Assembly: GCF_005771425.1 (NCBI RefSeq)
Contig: NZ_VBTZ01000001.1
Span: 744,001-808,000, forward strand
Reading direction: 5' to 3'
DNA: 64,000 nucleotides
DNA from: Methylocystis sp. B8
Lineage (GTDB): Bacteria > Pseudomonadota > Alphaproteobacteria > Rhizobiales > Beijerinckiaceae
Shown here: piece after piece, positions 45,035-54,438 of the stretch
Position numbering within the stretch: position 1 is the first letter of the stretch
How the letters are laid out: each line of letters begins with the position of its first letter
Made by a program: the position numbers and the translations under genes
Notes under the pieces: generated by a model
Seen by the model: the letters and a program-made list of their open reading frames with translations, nothing else
The model's database searches: none
What the model was told of the DNA's origin: nothing

Positions 45035-46231
45035 ATGAGCGTAGCTCGAAAGCTCAAAGAAAACGGATTTTTCCAGGAGTTGCTGCGGTCAAATTTTGGC
45101 GCGCCGACCCGCGTCGTCAGCATTGATGGCGTTCCCTATTACGTCAACGGCTTCTGGACGTCTGCGCAACGGCGTGCGCATCCGCTGCATGAAATCAGCT
45201 ATCGCGCCTGTTTCAAACCGCAGCTTCCGGCCTTCTTTATCGATCGATTGACGCGACGGGGAGAAACCGTCTGCGATCCATTCATGGGCCGTGGCACGAG
45301 CATTCTGCAATCGGCGCTGATGGGACGACAGCCGATCGGCTCCGACGCCAATCCGCTGTCGCTGCTGCTGACTCGACCGCGGCTTTGCCCTCCTGCGCTC
45401 AGTGAAATCGAAGCGCGGCTTGCGGCCGCGCCCTGGGGAGGCGGCGATATTGAGCGCGACGATCTTCTCGCCTTCTATCATTCAGAGACTCTGAGCCAGA
45501 TTTGCGCGCTGCGATCCTATCTGCTCGCGCGCGAGAAAGGCGGCGGCGTCGACGCCGTCGACGATTGGATTCGCATGGTCGCGCTCAATCGACTGACGGG
45601 CCACTCGCCAGGATTCTTCTCTGTCTATACGATGCTGCCCAATCAGGCGGTGTCTATTAAGGCGCAACTGAGGATCAATGCGCGTCGCGCGCAGACGCCG
45701 CCCCGACGCGACATTGCCGAGCTCATACTCAAGAAATCCCGTGGGCTGCTTGCAGAAGGGGCGCCCGTCGCTCGCGAGGCGCAACTCGCCGTCGCGGATG
45801 CGGCCCGCTTGGGTCACATCGCCGACGCGGGGGTCGATCTTGTCGTTACATCGCCGCCCTTCCTCGACGTCGTCGACTATCGCGGCGACAATTGGCTACG
45901 AAACTGGTTCGCGGGAATCGACGCCGAGAGCATCAGTCTCTCGCAGCTTCGTTCGCCGCAGGACTGGCGCGCGATGACTCGCGCTGTGTTCGAGGAGCTG
46001 GCGCGAGTCGTAAAGCCCGGCGGTCACGTGGCTTACGAAGTCGGGGAAGTTCGAAGCGGCGCGCTTCCTTTGGAACAGCTGGTCTGGCGGGCGCTCGACA
46101 ATCTTCCCTTCGAGCGGCTCGGCGTGCTCGTCAACGCGCAAAGCTTCACGAAAACGAGCAACTGCTGGGGCGTCGCCAATAATGTTAAGGGCGTCAACAG
46201 CAATCGAGTCGTCATCGCGCGCCGTGTTTGA
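45035..46231 (+). CDS. Orphan DNA amino-methyltransferase (predicted N4-cytosine or N6-adenine)
   Basis: A 398-residue SAM-dependent methyltransferase. Motif I is D-P-F-M-G-R-G-T at 81-88 with G-S-D-A-N-P at 102-107; motif IV is T-S-P-P-F-L-D-V-V-D-Y at 272-282. S-P-P-F favours an exocyclic-amino cytosine target but does not exclude adenine. The order motif I then IV, 165 residues apart, places the target-recognition part between them. No restriction endonuclease is nearby. It is encoded 3 bases after the HigA-like gene. An RNA substrate cannot be ruled out. Confidence 0.8.
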   Translation: MSVARKLKENGFFQELLRSNFGAPTRVVSIDGVPYYVNGFWTSAQRRAHPLHEISYRACFKPQLPAFFIDRLTRRGETVCDPFMGRGTSILQSALMGRQPIGSDANPLSLLLTRPRLCPPALSEIEARLAAAPWGGGDIERDDLLAFYHSETLSQICALRSYLLAREKGGGVDAVDDWIRMVALNRLTGHSPGFFSVYTMLPNQAVSIKAQLRINARRAQTPPRRDIAELILKKSRGLLAEGAPVAREAQLAVADAARLGHIADAGVDLVVTSPPFLDVVDYRGDNWLRNWFAGIDAESISLSQLRSPQDWRAMTRAVFEELARVVKPGGHVAYEVGEVRSGALPLEQLVWRALDNLPFERLGVLVNAQSFTKTSNCWGVANNVKGVNSNRVVIARRV

Positions 46232-46240
46232 CGAGTATCG

Positions 46241-48343
46241 TCAGCCGGCGCGCAGTAGGCGCACCGCCTCGTCGCGCTCGAATAGATAGAGCAGGGCGCG
46301 AAGGGCTTGTCCTCTTTCGCTCGCAAGCTCAGGGTCGCGGCGCAGGATTAACTCCGCATCGTCACGCGCAATGGCGAGGAGTCGCGCGTGGGTGGAAAGG
46401 TCAGCGAGACGAAAGCTTGGCAGACCCGCCTGCCGCACGCCAAGAATTTCGCCTTCGCCGCGAAGCCGCAGGTCTTCCTCGGCAATGCGAAACCCATCTT
46501 CCGTTTGTCGTATAATCATCAGCCGGGCCTTCGCGGCTTCGCTCAACGGACCCTTATAGAGAAGCAGGCAGGAAGATTTTGCGCGGCCGCGCCCGACACG
46601 TCCGCGCAGTTGGTGAAGCTGCGCGAGGCCGAAGCGCTCCGCGTGTTCGATCACGATGATGGTCGCTTCCGGAACGTCGACGCCGACTTCGATGACCGTC
46701 GTCGCGACGAGAATTTTGATGTCGCCACACTGGAAGGATTCCATCACGGCGTCCTTTTCGGCGCCCTTCATGCGGCCGTGAACGAGGCCGACGGCGGCTC
46801 CAAACAGCTTCGAGAGATCGGCGTAGCGTTCTTGCGCCGCGGCGAGATCGAGTTCTTCATTCTCCTCGACCAGCGGACAGACCCAGTAGGCGCGCGCGCC
46901 TTCCGCCAGGGCGCGCCCCAGCCCCGCAGTGACTTCGCCGATCCGCTCAGCCGGTAGCGCACGCGTCGAGACTGGGGTGCGACCGGGCGGTTTTTCATCG
47001 AGCGCCGAGCAGTCCATATCGCCGAAGGCGGTCAGCGCCAGCGTGCGCGGGATTGGCGTCGCGGTCATCACCAGCACGTCGACGCCGTCGCCCTTCGCGC
47101 CGAGCGCCAGTCGCTGCTCGACGCCGAAGCGATGCTGCTCGTCGACGACGGCGAGGCCGAGGTCGCGAAAGACGAGATCGCTTTGGACCAACGCATGGGT
47201 TCCTATGACCACGTCAACCTCGCCCGCTCTTATGGCGGCGTGGAGCGCGGCGCGCTCGCACGGTTTGGCGCGCCCAGTCAGCAGCGCGACGCGCAGTCCT
47301 GCGGGCTCAAGCAATGGCGCGAGCCGGTCATAGTGCTGGCGTGCAAGGATTTCGGTCGGCGCCATTAGCGCGCATTGCCGGCCAGTCTCGGCCACGCTGG
47401 CCATGGCGAGCGTCGCGACGATGGTTTTGCCTGATCCCACGTCGCCCTGCACAAGCCGCAACATGCGCTTGTCCGACGCAAGATCGGCGCGAATTTCTTC
47501 AAGCGTTCGCTGCTGCGCGCGCGTCAGCCGGAAGGGAAGCGCAGATTCAATAGCGCGCGCATAGCGCCCGTCGCCCTGATGCGCGCGACCCTGAGGGCGA
47601 CGCATCTTGGCGCGAATGAGCCGCAGCGCGAGCTGGCTTGCAAGCAATTCGTCGAGCGCAAGACGCTGGCGGGCCGAATGCTGCGGCGAGAGCGCATCGG
47701 CGCTCTCAGGCCGGTGCGCCGCCCGAAGCGCCTCGGCGAAGGCGGGAAGCTTGTTGGCTGCAAGAACGCTCGCATCCTGCCATTCGGGAAGGTTCGGCAG
47801 GCGCGCCAGCGCCTCTTCCGTCGCGCGTAAGACATAGCGCGCCTGCAAGGCTTCGGTGAGGCCATAAACGGCTTCGTATGCGGGAAGCTTCGCAAACCCC
47901 GCTTCATCGAGAACGCGGTCAGGATGCACGATTTGACGGCGGCCGTCATAGAGCTCGATGCGTCCCGATATCCAGCGTGTCGCGCCGAGCGGTAGGCTGC
48001 GCTCAATCCAGTCCGGATTGGCAAGAAAGAAGACGAGTTCGACGTCGCCGGTGTCATCCTCGACGAGCACGCGATAGGGTGATTTCGAATATCGGCCTTG
48101 AGGGCGGCGATGCTCGGTGACGCGCGCTTTTAAGACGACCATCGTGTCGAGAGGCGCGGCGGCGATCGTCGGGCGCGCGCTCCGGTCGATGACGTTGGAC
48201 GGAAGATGGAAAAGCAGATCGACGATACGCGCTTCCGCCCCCGGCCTGGCGAGAAGCCGGTCGAAGAGTTTTGCAGTCTTCGGCCCGACGCCGGGCAGTG
48301 ACGCGACGCGACCGAAGAAGGGATCGAGCAGTGACGGACGCAT
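46241..48343 (-). CDS. recG: ATP-dependent DNA helicase RecG
   Basis: Remodels stalled replication forks and branched DNA. It has 700 residues: an N-terminal wedge/OB domain (about 1-270), then helicase domain 1 with Walker A G-D-V-G-S-G-K-T near 305 and D-E-Q-H-R-F-G-V near 410 (DExH type), then domain 2 with V-G-V-D-V-P-E-A near 570, Q-L-R-G-R-V-G-R-G near 600 and the TRG-like C-terminus. Complete and of normal size. It converges on the methyltransferase gene (10-base gap). Confidence 0.97.
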   Translation of the reverse strand: MRPSLLDPFFGRVASLPGVGPKTAKLFDRLLARPGAEARIVDLLFHLPSNVIDRSARPTIAAAPLDTMVVLKARVTEHRRPQGRYSKSPYRVLVEDDTGDVELVFFLANPDWIERSLPLGATRWISGRIELYDGRRQIVHPDRVLDEAGFAKLPAYEAVYGLTEALQARYVLRATEEALARLPNLPEWQDASVLAANKLPAFAEALRAAHRPESADALSPQHSARQRLALDELLASQLALRLIRAKMRRPQGRAHQGDGRYARAIESALPFRLTRAQQRTLEEIRADLASDKRMLRLVQGDVGSGKTIVATLAMASVAETGRQCALMAPTEILARQHYDRLAPLLEPAGLRVALLTGRAKPCERAALHAAIRAGEVDVVIGTHALVQSDLVFRDLGLAVVDEQHRFGVEQRLALGAKGDGVDVLVMTATPIPRTLALTAFGDMDCSALDEKPPGRTPVSTRALPAERIGEVTAGLGRALAEGARAYWVCPLVEENEELDLAAAQERYADLSKLFGAAVGLVHGRMKGAEKDAVMESFQCGDIKILVATTVIEVGVDVPEATIIVIEHAERFGLAQLHQLRGRVGRGRAKSSCLLLYKGPLSEAAKARLMIIRQTEDGFRIAEEDLRLRGEGEILGVRQAGLPSFRLADLSTHARLLAIARDDAELILRRDPELASERGQALRALLYLFERDEAVRLLRAG

Positions 48344-48373
48344 GAAGGTTCAGTTCAGCTCGCGGCGAGCGAC

Positions 48374-49018
48374 TCACTTGATCTCGATATCATAGCTCGG
48401 CGCGCCGTCCGCGCCCTTGTATGTGAAGTGCCACCATTCGCGCGGAAAATTCTCAAAGCCATGGCGGCGCATCAGCGCGACGAGCGCGTCGCGATGCGCT
48501 CGCGCCGTCTTCGAGGTTTTGGCCTTCGTCCATGAGCGGGAATCGAAAAAGTCGAAGGGCGTGCCGAAATTCCAGCCTTTGACGCCGATATCGACGGCAA
48601 GTCCCGTCGAGTGGGTGGAATGTTCGGCGATATAGCCCTCGGGGAAGAGCGCGCTCTTGTTGATGCGCGGATAATGTTCGGCCTTCGTCCGCTGATCGGC
48701 GTTGCGCGACCAATCGACGAAGGCTGAAACGGCGCGCTGCGGTCGATAGCAATCATAGACGATGAGTGAAACGCCCTGAGCGCGCGCGTCCTTCTGCGCG
48801 GCGGCAAGCGCTTTGGCGGCCTCAGTGCGCAGCCAGCATTGCGGGGCGCCATAGCCCGGCACGGGCGCGCCGGTAAAATTATCGGCGCCGGCGTAACGCA
48901 TATCCTGAATTATGTCCGGCGCGACGTCTGCAAGCCGCGCGAAACCCTGCGGCGGTTCGTCGGCCCGCGCATGGGAGGCGGAAAGCGTCGTGACAAGCAG
49001 GAACATCAATCTGCGCAT
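48374..49018 (-). CDS. Periplasmic M15-family D-alanyl-D-alanine dipeptidase/carboxypeptidase
   Basis: Zinc peptidase acting on D-Ala-D-Ala or peptidoglycan stem ends. It has 214 residues and a signal peptide (1-20). Zinc ligands of family M15 are in S-T-H-S-T-G-L-A-V-D near 138-147 and E-W-W-H-F near 196-200; D-C-Y-R-P near 92 belongs to the substrate-binding loop. The arrangement is VanX/DdpX-like (M15D). GGAG is 6 bases before the ATG. Cell-wall recycling is more likely than antibiotic resistance, as no van regulators or ligase are nearby. Confidence 0.9.
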   Translation of the reverse strand: MRRLMFLLVTTLSASHARADEPPQGFARLADVAPDIIQDMRYAGADNFTGAPVPGYGAPQCWLRTEAAKALAAAQKDARAQGVSLIVYDCYRPQRAVSAFVDWSRNADQRTKAEHYPRINKSALFPEGYIAEHSTHSTGLAVDIGVKGWNFGTPFDFFDSRSWTKAKTSKTARAHRDALVALMRRHGFENFPREWWHFTYKGADGAPSYDIEIK

Positions 49019-49061
49019 GGCGGCTCCATATGCGCTGGAGGCGAACTGCCGATCCTTCGAC

Positions 49062-49745
49062 TTATCCCTTCGCCTTGGCGAGGCCGCCATGCGCGGCCGA
49101 CCAGGCGACAGGATCGGCGATGAAGGCTTCGACTTCGTTCAGCGCATCATCGGGAAAATATTTGTGCTCGCGGGCCACAGCGAGCACGTCGCGCCAAGTC
49201 GCAAGCGCATGCAGGTTAATGCCGAGCGTCGCCAGCTCCTCGCGAGCGCCGGCGAAAATATCGTAAAAGAAGAATACGAAGACATGGTCGCAGCGCTGGC
49301 CTGAGTCGCGCAGCGCTTGCACAAAGTCTTTCTTTGAGCCGCCGTCGGTCGCCAGATCCTCGACGAGCAGGGCGCGGCCGCCTTCCATCACATCGCCTTC
49401 GATGCGGGCGTTGCGCCCGAAGCCCTTCGGCTTCTTGCGCACATATTGCATCGGCAGCATGAGGCTGTCGGCGATCCAGGCGGCGAAGGGAATGCCGGCC
49501 GTCTCGCCGCCGGCGACGACGTCGAGCGATTCATAGCCGATGTCGCGCTCGATCATGCGCGTGGCGAAATCGATGAGGCGGCGACGCAGCCGCGGAAAGG
49601 CAATGATCTTGCGCATGTCGATATAGACCGGCGACGCCCAGCCGGCGGTCGTGATGAACGGCTTTTCGACATTGACGAGCACCGCCTGCACTTCGATCAG
49701 CGCCTTGGCGGTCTCTCGCGCGGCGGTTTGGCGGTCATTCGACAT
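49062..49745 (-). CDS. pyrE: Orotate phosphoribosyltransferase
   Basis: Makes orotidine monophosphate from orotate and PRPP in pyrimidine synthesis. It has 227 residues. The PRPP-binding motif is [12 protein letters not shown] near 118-129 (type-I PRTase loop), with [10 protein letters not shown] near 95 and V-V-A-G-G-E-T-A-G near 70. ATG 49745 gives the family length; the frame extends 47 codons upstream with Arg-rich sequence that is not part of the protein. Confidence 0.94.
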   Translation of the reverse strand: MSNDRQTAARETAKALIEVQAVLVNVEKPFITTAGWASPVYIDMRKIIAFPRLRRRLIDFATRMIERDIGYESLDVVAGGETAGIPFAAWIADSLMLPMQYVRKKPKGFGRNARIEGDVMEGGRALLVEDLATDGGSKKDFVQALRDSGQRCDHVFVFFFYDIFAGAREELATLGINLHALATWRDVLAVAREHKYFPDDALNEVEAFIADPVAWSAAHGGLAKAKG

Positions 49746-49788
49746 AGATGCGGCGTGCCCCTCTTGATAAACGCCGCGCAGCCATAGC

Positions 49789-50490
49789 CTATTTCGCGCC
49801 GCGGCGCTCGGCGGTCTGGCCGAAAAGTATTTCGCGCTCCAGCGCGGTAAAATCGAGGCGCCGCTCATAGGGCGCCCCCGCCGCATAGGCGCGGATCACC
49901 GCGGGGCGCGAACGGATCGTCTCGAACCAGCGCTTGAGATGCGGGAAATCATGGAGATCCTGGCCCTGATCCTCATGCGGAACGATCCAGGGATAGCAGG
50001 CAATGTCGGCGATGGAATATTCGCCGGCGATATAGGGCGTCTTGGCGAGCTGGCGGTCCATCACGCCATAGAGGCGTCCGGTTTCGTTGCGGTAGCGCTC
50101 GATCGCGTAAGGGATTTTCGCCGTCGCGTATTTGGCGAAGTGGTGGTTCTGGCCGGCCATAGGGCCAAGACCGCCCACTTGCCAGAACAGCCATTGCAGC
50201 GTGCGCGCGCGGCCATGCAGGTCGGTCGGAAGCAGCCGTCCGGTCTTCTCGGCGAGATAGACAAGTATCGCGCCCGATTCGAACAGCGCGACCGGCGCCC
50301 CGCCATCGGCCGGCGCGGTGTCGACAATAGCCGGCATGCGGTTGTTGGGAGAGATCGCGAGAAACTCTGGTTTGAACTGGTCGCCTTTGGCGATGTCGAC
50401 CGGCTTGATGCGATAGGCGAGTCCCGATTCTTCAAGAAAAATCGTGATTTTGTGGCCGTTGGGCGTCGGCCAGTAGTGAAGATCGATCAT
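49789..50490 (-). CDS. yfcG: YfcG-like glutathione-dependent disulfide-bond oxidoreductase
   Basis: GST-fold enzyme of the nu class that reduces disulfides with glutathione. It has 233 residues. The start [15 protein letters not shown] and the segments [11 protein letters not shown] near 47-57 and [11 protein letters not shown] near 69-79 closely follow E. coli YfcG, including the conserved T-P-N-G-H active-site turn. [16 protein letters not shown] near 103-118 is also typical. pyrE follows after 43 bases. Confidence 0.94.
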   Translation of the reverse strand: MIDLHYWPTPNGHKITIFLEESGLAYRIKPVDIAKGDQFKPEFLAISPNNRMPAIVDTAPADGGAPVALFESGAILVYLAEKTGRLLPTDLHGRARTLQWLFWQVGGLGPMAGQNHHFAKYATAKIPYAIERYRNETGRLYGVMDRQLAKTPYIAGEYSIADIACYPWIVPHEDQGQDLHDFPHLKRWFETIRSRPAVIRAYAAGAPYERRLDFTALEREILFGQTAERRGAK

Positions 50491-50589
50491 GGACGCATGT
50501 CCGGAGGGAGACCAAACTTTGTTGTAAGCCCTCGCGCCGCAAGATCAATCGTTCAGGTCATGCTAGGCTGGGCAGAGGAGTGAATCGAT

Positions 50590-51072
50590 ATGCTGATCAG
50601 ATATTCGAAAATGTTGCTCAGCGGCGCGCTTGGCGCGCTCATACTGCTTGTCGCGATCAATAATGTGACGGACTACAACACGAATTTCGAAATCGTCAGC
50701 CATGTCATGTCGATGGACCAGGTGCCGTCCGGCAGTCCGCTCGAGTGGCGCGCGGTCGCCAATCCCACGCTGCATCGGGCGCTTTATGCCTTCATTATTG
50801 CGGTGGAGTTCGCCGCCGGTCTGCTCATTCTCATCGGCGTATGGCGGCTCTTGCTGACGCGCAAAGCCGAGGCGGCGCGTTTCAACGCCGCGAAAGATGT
50901 TGCGATTGTAGGGCTTGCGCTCGCCGTCGGCCTTTATTTGTTCGGCTTCATGGCGGTCGGCGGCGAATGGTTCCAGATGTGGCGGATCGGGCCTGACCTC
51001 GAGCAGGCCGCGTTCCGCTTCATCGGCTGCGCGGCGTTGGTTTTGCTGTTCTTAGGCCAGCGCGACGACTAA
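50590..51072 (+). CDS. DUF2165 small integral membrane protein
   Basis: A 160-residue inner-membrane protein with four transmembrane helices (about 8-26, 65-88, 100-120, 135-155). The pattern N-N-V-T-D-Y-N-T-N-F near 25-34, V-M-S-M-D, and W-R-A-V-A-N-P-T-L-H-R near 53-63 is that of the DUF2165 family. The function is unknown. GAGGAG precedes the ATG. It is divergent from the yfcG gene. Confidence 0.9.
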   Translation: MLIRYSKMLLSGALGALILLVAINNVTDYNTNFEIVSHVMSMDQVPSGSPLEWRAVANPTLHRALYAFIIAVEFAAGLLILIGVWRLLLTRKAEAARFNAAKDVAIVGLALAVGLYLFGFMAVGGEWFQMWRIGPDLEQAAFRFIGCAALVLLFLGQRDD

Positions 51073-51076
51073 TGCG

Positions 51077-51277
51077 TCACAGCCGCTTCAACATATTGTA
51101 GCCGAGGAGGCCGCCCAATCCTGCGCCGACGATCGCAATGAGCGGACCGCCGATCGCGACGCCCGTCAAGCCGCCGAGCACGGCGCCGACGCCTCCGAAA
51201 AGATATTTGTTCTTCTGAACGGTCGGATTTTCGTCAGCCATTTTTTTCTGGCCGGTGGGGTTTTCGTCGTCAGCCAT
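51077..51277 (-). CDS. Small glycine-zipper membrane protein with duplicated N-terminus
   Basis: A 66-residue protein. Residues 1-21 contain two near-identical copies of A-D-E-N-P-T-x-Q-K, and residues 26-60 are a glycine-zipper hydrophobic stretch (G-G-V-G-A-V-L-G-G-L-T-G-V-A-I-G-G-P-L). GAGGAC is 7 bases from the ATG. Such proteins insert into membranes and often oligomerise. No known partner is nearby. Confidence 0.72.
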   Translation of the reverse strand: MADDENPTGQKKMADENPTVQKNKYLFGGVGAVLGGLTGVAIGGPLIAIVGAGLGGLLGYNMLKRL

Positions 51278-51460
51278 TGCAAAGTCCTCGTGAAAGCGCC
51301 CGCAATGGCGAATTAAGCAGACCGGCGCTGAAATCAAGGGCGACGGCGCGTCGCGGTCTGGTTAGAGCCGCTCGCGCACACGTGGATCGCCCTCGATTCC
51401 CTTCCTAAATATCGAGCGAGAATTTGGCCGGCTTGGCGCTCGCACCGGAGAGATCGCGCG

Positions 51461-52342
51461 ATGAATGGCGGAAGCGACGCTAAAACCGCTTTCGTTCTTG
51501 CCGGCGGCGGCAGCCTCGGCGCAATCCAGGTCGGCATGCTTCGCAGCCTGTTGGCGGCGGGCGTTCGCCCGGATTTCATCGTCGGCTCTTCGGTCGGCGC
51601 GATGAACGCCTGCTATTTCGCCGGCGAGCCAAACGCCGATGGCGTCGAAAGACTGGCGCGTATTTGGCTTGAGCTGCGACGCAGGGACATATTTCCGTTC
51701 ACATTGGGGATGGCCTTCGGCCTGCTGCGTCACGCTAATTATCTTGTCGATCCTTCGTCGCTGCGCGCCTTGATCGAGCGGCATCTCCCCTTTGTCGGGC
51801 TGCAAGAGGCGAAGCTCCCCGTCCATATTATCGCGACCGACATGCAGGGGTTTGCGGTGACTCTCTCAGAGGGGTCCGCAGCGCAGGCCATTATGGCCAG
51901 CGCCGCAGTGCCGGGAATTTTTCCGACCGTCGAAGTGGAAGGCGCGCCATTGATGGACGGCGCCGTCGCCGCCAACACGCCGCTGTGGCTCGCGATGACG
52001 TTGGGCGCGAGAAGGATCATCGTCTTGCCGACGGGTTACGCCTGCGCGTTGGAAAGACCGCCGGCGAGCGCAATCGGCCGCGGGTTGCATGCGATCACTT
52101 TGCTCATCGCCTGGCAATTGATCCGCGATCTGGAGCGATTGCCCCAAGAGATCGACGTGCATCTCGCGCCGGCGCTCTGTCCGCTGGATATTTCGCCTTA
52201 CGATTTCTCGCGCTCAGGCGAGCTGATCTCTCGCGCCGCTGCCGCCACGCAGGAATGGATCGCTGATGGCGGCTTAAGCCGCCGCGCGACGCCCGCCGAT
52301 CTCGCGCCGCATCGGCATGTGCGTCATGACGCGGGGCAATGA
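51461..52342 (+). CDS. Patatin-like phospholipase
   Basis: Serine lipid acyl hydrolase with a Ser-Asp dyad. It has 293 residues. The oxyanion loop G-G-G-S-L-G is at 15-20, the nucleophile Ser44 in G-S-S-V-G (42-46), and the dyad Asp166 in D-G-A-V-A. The middle (about 55-110) is a variable lid with a partly hydrophobic segment. There is no signal peptide, so a cytoplasmic or membrane-peripheral enzyme is likely. GGAGA precedes the ATG by 9 bases. Confidence 0.93.
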   Translation: MNGGSDAKTAFVLAGGGSLGAIQVGMLRSLLAAGVRPDFIVGSSVGAMNACYFAGEPNADGVERLARIWLELRRRDIFPFTLGMAFGLLRHANYLVDPSSLRALIERHLPFVGLQEAKLPVHIIATDMQGFAVTLSEGSAAQAIMASAAVPGIFPTVEVEGAPLMDGAVAANTPLWLAMTLGARRIIVLPTGYACALERPPASAIGRGLHAITLLIAWQLIRDLERLPQEIDVHLAPALCPLDISPYDFSRSGELISRAAAATQEWIADGGLSRRATPADLAPHRHVRHDAGQ

Positions 52343-52361
52343 CCGCCTCGGAGCTGCTCGA

Positions 52362-53399
52362 CTAATGCCCCAGCGACACGTGTGACACACGGAAGATGCT
52401 GGACAGAAGCTTTATCGCGAAACCAACGAGTCCTGAGCCGCCGTAAAAATCGCTTTTGTTGAGTTGCACAAAAACATGGGCTGGCGCGTCCGATTCATTG
52501 GTCAATTCGCACACAAGGAATCCTTCACGAGCGCGTATGGACTCAAAAAGGATTTTCGTCGCGGCGGCACATTCACGCAGTCGCATGCGGATCGAGTTGC
52601 GACCCGTTTTTGTGGGCGCCAGAACGATTCCGTTCGCTCTCGCTTGAGCATGTTGCAATGCCGCGACCTCGCGATCCTCAGGATGCGCCTGGCTGGTCGG
52701 CCGCAGCTTGGAGACGATATTGGCGGTCGTCGCAATGACGTTTCCAAGCGCGTAGTCGCGGCTCTCGCCAGGTTCGATCCTTTCGCACCAGATCATCGTT
52801 TTACCGGCGAGACATAAAATCGCGGGCGTCGACAAATCGCCGATAGGGCCCGTTGCGTAGACGTATGGCGCGCGCGCCCAACTCATCGTCGACGCATCGC
52901 ATGGAACCGATTGAATCGCGACATTGGCGGATGAGCAAAGATAGGCGGGCTGGAGAAAGAGGAGAGGTGCCGAATTGTCTCTTGCGAGTTTCGTCAGATC
53001 GATTTTCTCGACAACATTGCCGACGCCGGCCGTCAGCAAGACCTCTCTTTGTTTCTCCATAGTGGCGACGCGATTGAGTTTCACGTCTCCGCCGCCAAAG
53101 AACACGTAAAGGAAGGTCGCGAACTCATTCGCGATCCAGGAGCGCTTCGGCATAGGATGAGGACTTTGGCGCGGAATTGTCCATGTTCCAGGCCATCGGG
53201 AAACAGATCTGCTCGGCCGATCAAAAAAGGACGTTTCGGGGCCGAGCGTCACCACGAGTCCCTCTCTCGCGTCCAATAAGCGGAAGTCGCTTTCCCCTTG
53301 GTGGAGGGAGATTCGTTCGGGATTAGAAAATGGGCCGCGCATGAAGGTGCGAAACCCGAGGTCGATAAAGTCGATGGGCGTCATGTACATGCGCGACAT
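52362..53399 (-). CDS. Protein of unknown function, possibly AIM24-like
   Basis: A 345-residue soluble protein without signal peptide. The mid-part V-E-K-I-D-L-T-K-L near 130 followed by a hydrophobic strand, and I-E-P-G-E-S-R-D-Y-A-L-G-N-V-I-A near 217-232, resemble the beta-prism repeats of the AIM24/TIGR00266 family, but the match is by eye and weak. GC is somewhat lower than in its neighbours, and the gene has rare-looking codons, which fits horizontal gain. No operon partner. The region to the tRNA (53400-53599) shows no gene. Confidence 0.55.
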   Translation of the reverse strand: MSRMYMTPIDFIDLGFRTFMRGPFSNPERISLHQGESDFRLLDAREGLVVTLGPETSFFDRPSRSVSRWPGTWTIPRQSPHPMPKRSWIANEFATFLYVFFGGGDVKLNRVATMEKQREVLLTAGVGNVVEKIDLTKLARDNSAPLLFLQPAYLCSSANVAIQSVPCDASTMSWARAPYVYATGPIGDLSTPAILCLAGKTMIWCERIEPGESRDYALGNVIATTANIVSKLRPTSQAHPEDREVAALQHAQARANGIVLAPTKTGRNSIRMRLRECAAATKILFESIRAREGFLVCELTNESDAPAHVFVQLNKSDFYGGSGLVGFAIKLLSSIFRVSHVSLGH

Positions 53400-53599
53400 C
53401 CTTCAGCCAATTTCTAGAAGATTTGAATTTGGGAAGATCGACGCTTCGACTGATCGGAAAGCTTACGTTCGCGTTTGTAGAAGCGATCGCCCCTATAACG
53501 CGCGTCGCCAGCGTTCGTTCCGCGTAAGGCTGAAAAGCATGTGGATTAGACGGGGACCGACTTATCGATCTCCCTATAACTGACTGATATTTGGTTTGA

Positions 53600-53684
53600 T
53601 GGTGCCCCTGGCCGGAGTCGAACCAGCACGCCTTGCGGCACTCGATTTTGAGTCGAGCGCGTCTACCAATTCCGCCACAGGGGC
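53600..53684 (-). tRNA. tRNA-Leu(CAA)
   Basis: 85 bases including an encoded CCA. The acceptor stem is GCCCCTG paired with CAGGGGC. The anticodon stem CTCGA/TCGAG encloses loop CTCAAAA, giving anticodon CAA, which reads UUG. A long variable arm (TGCCGCAAGGCGT) is as expected for leucine tRNA, and the T-arm has GGTTCGACTCC. It is on the minus strand between the AIM24-like gene and yqaA. A tRNA 3' end is a common integration site, but I see no integrase or att repeat. Confidence 0.97.
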
Positions 53685-53813
53685 CTGGCCGGCGGGGAGC
53701 CGGCGAAGCGGCGCGGATATTAGCCGCGCCCGGGCGCCCGTCAACCCGCGAAACTTCTTTCTGCATAGGATACGTGCTATGCGCGAGGGCGCGTCCCCAA
53801 ACCTTGGAAATGA

Positions 53814-54392
53814 ATGAAAAAGCTCTACGACTGGACCATGTCGCTCGCAGGAAGCCGGCACGCGCCCTTGGCGCTCGGCGCGATCGCTTTTGCCGAGAGC
53901 TCCTTCTTCCCCGTGCCGCCCGACGTGATCCTCGTGCCCATGACGCTCGCCGAGCCGAAGAAGGCTTGGTATTTCGCGGGCATCTGCACGATCGCTTCGG
54001 TCGCGGGCGGGGCGCTCGGCTACGCTTTCGGCGCGCTCTTCTATGACACGATCGGCCAGTGGCTTATCAATCTCTACGGCTATGGCGAGAAGATGGAGGC
54101 GCTGCGCGCCTTCTATGCGCAATGGGGCGCGCTCTTCATTGTGGTGAAGGGCTTCACGCCGATTCCCTACAAACTCGTGACCATCGTCTCTGGACTTCTC
54201 GCCTATAATTTTCCGCTGTTCATCGCGCTGTCGATGCTGACGCGTGGCGCGCGATTCTTCGTTCTGGCGGCGGCGATCAATCGCTTCGGCGATCCGATCC
54301 GCTCGAAGCTCGAAAGCCATTTCGGACTGTTCATGGCGTCGCTGGCTGTGATCGTCGTCGCCGGCTTCGCTCTGGCGGCGAAGATGTTTTGA
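53814..54392 (+). CDS. yqaA: YqaA/DedA-family membrane protein
   Basis: A 192-residue inner-membrane protein of the SNARE-associated/DedA group. Features: A-E-S-S-F-F-P-V-P-P-D near 27-37, G-A-L-G-Y-A-F-G near 65, and G-F-T-P-I-P-Y-K-L-V-T-I near 111-122, which is the conserved re-entrant motif with a functional Arg/Pro-rich turn. DedA proteins help recycle or flip lipids. In other alphaproteobacteria yqaA is followed directly by dsbB; here another gene comes between. Confidence 0.92.
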   Translation: MKKLYDWTMSLAGSRHAPLALGAIAFAESSFFPVPPDVILVPMTLAEPKKAWYFAGICTIASVAGGALGYAFGALFYDTIGQWLINLYGYGEKMEALRAFYAQWGALFIVVKGFTPIPYKLVTIVSGLLAYNFPLFIALSMLTRGARFFVLAAAINRFGDPIRSKLESHFGLFMASLAVIVVAGFALAAKMF

Positions 54393-54438
54393 GCGCCGCC
54401 GCTATGCGGCTGTCGCCATCCGAGATTAAGAGACCCTC

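Noticed and set aside
53600-53684. tRNA-Leu as an integration site for a genomic island
   Set aside because: No integrase, no duplicated 3' tRNA fragment and no phage or plasmid genes on either side.
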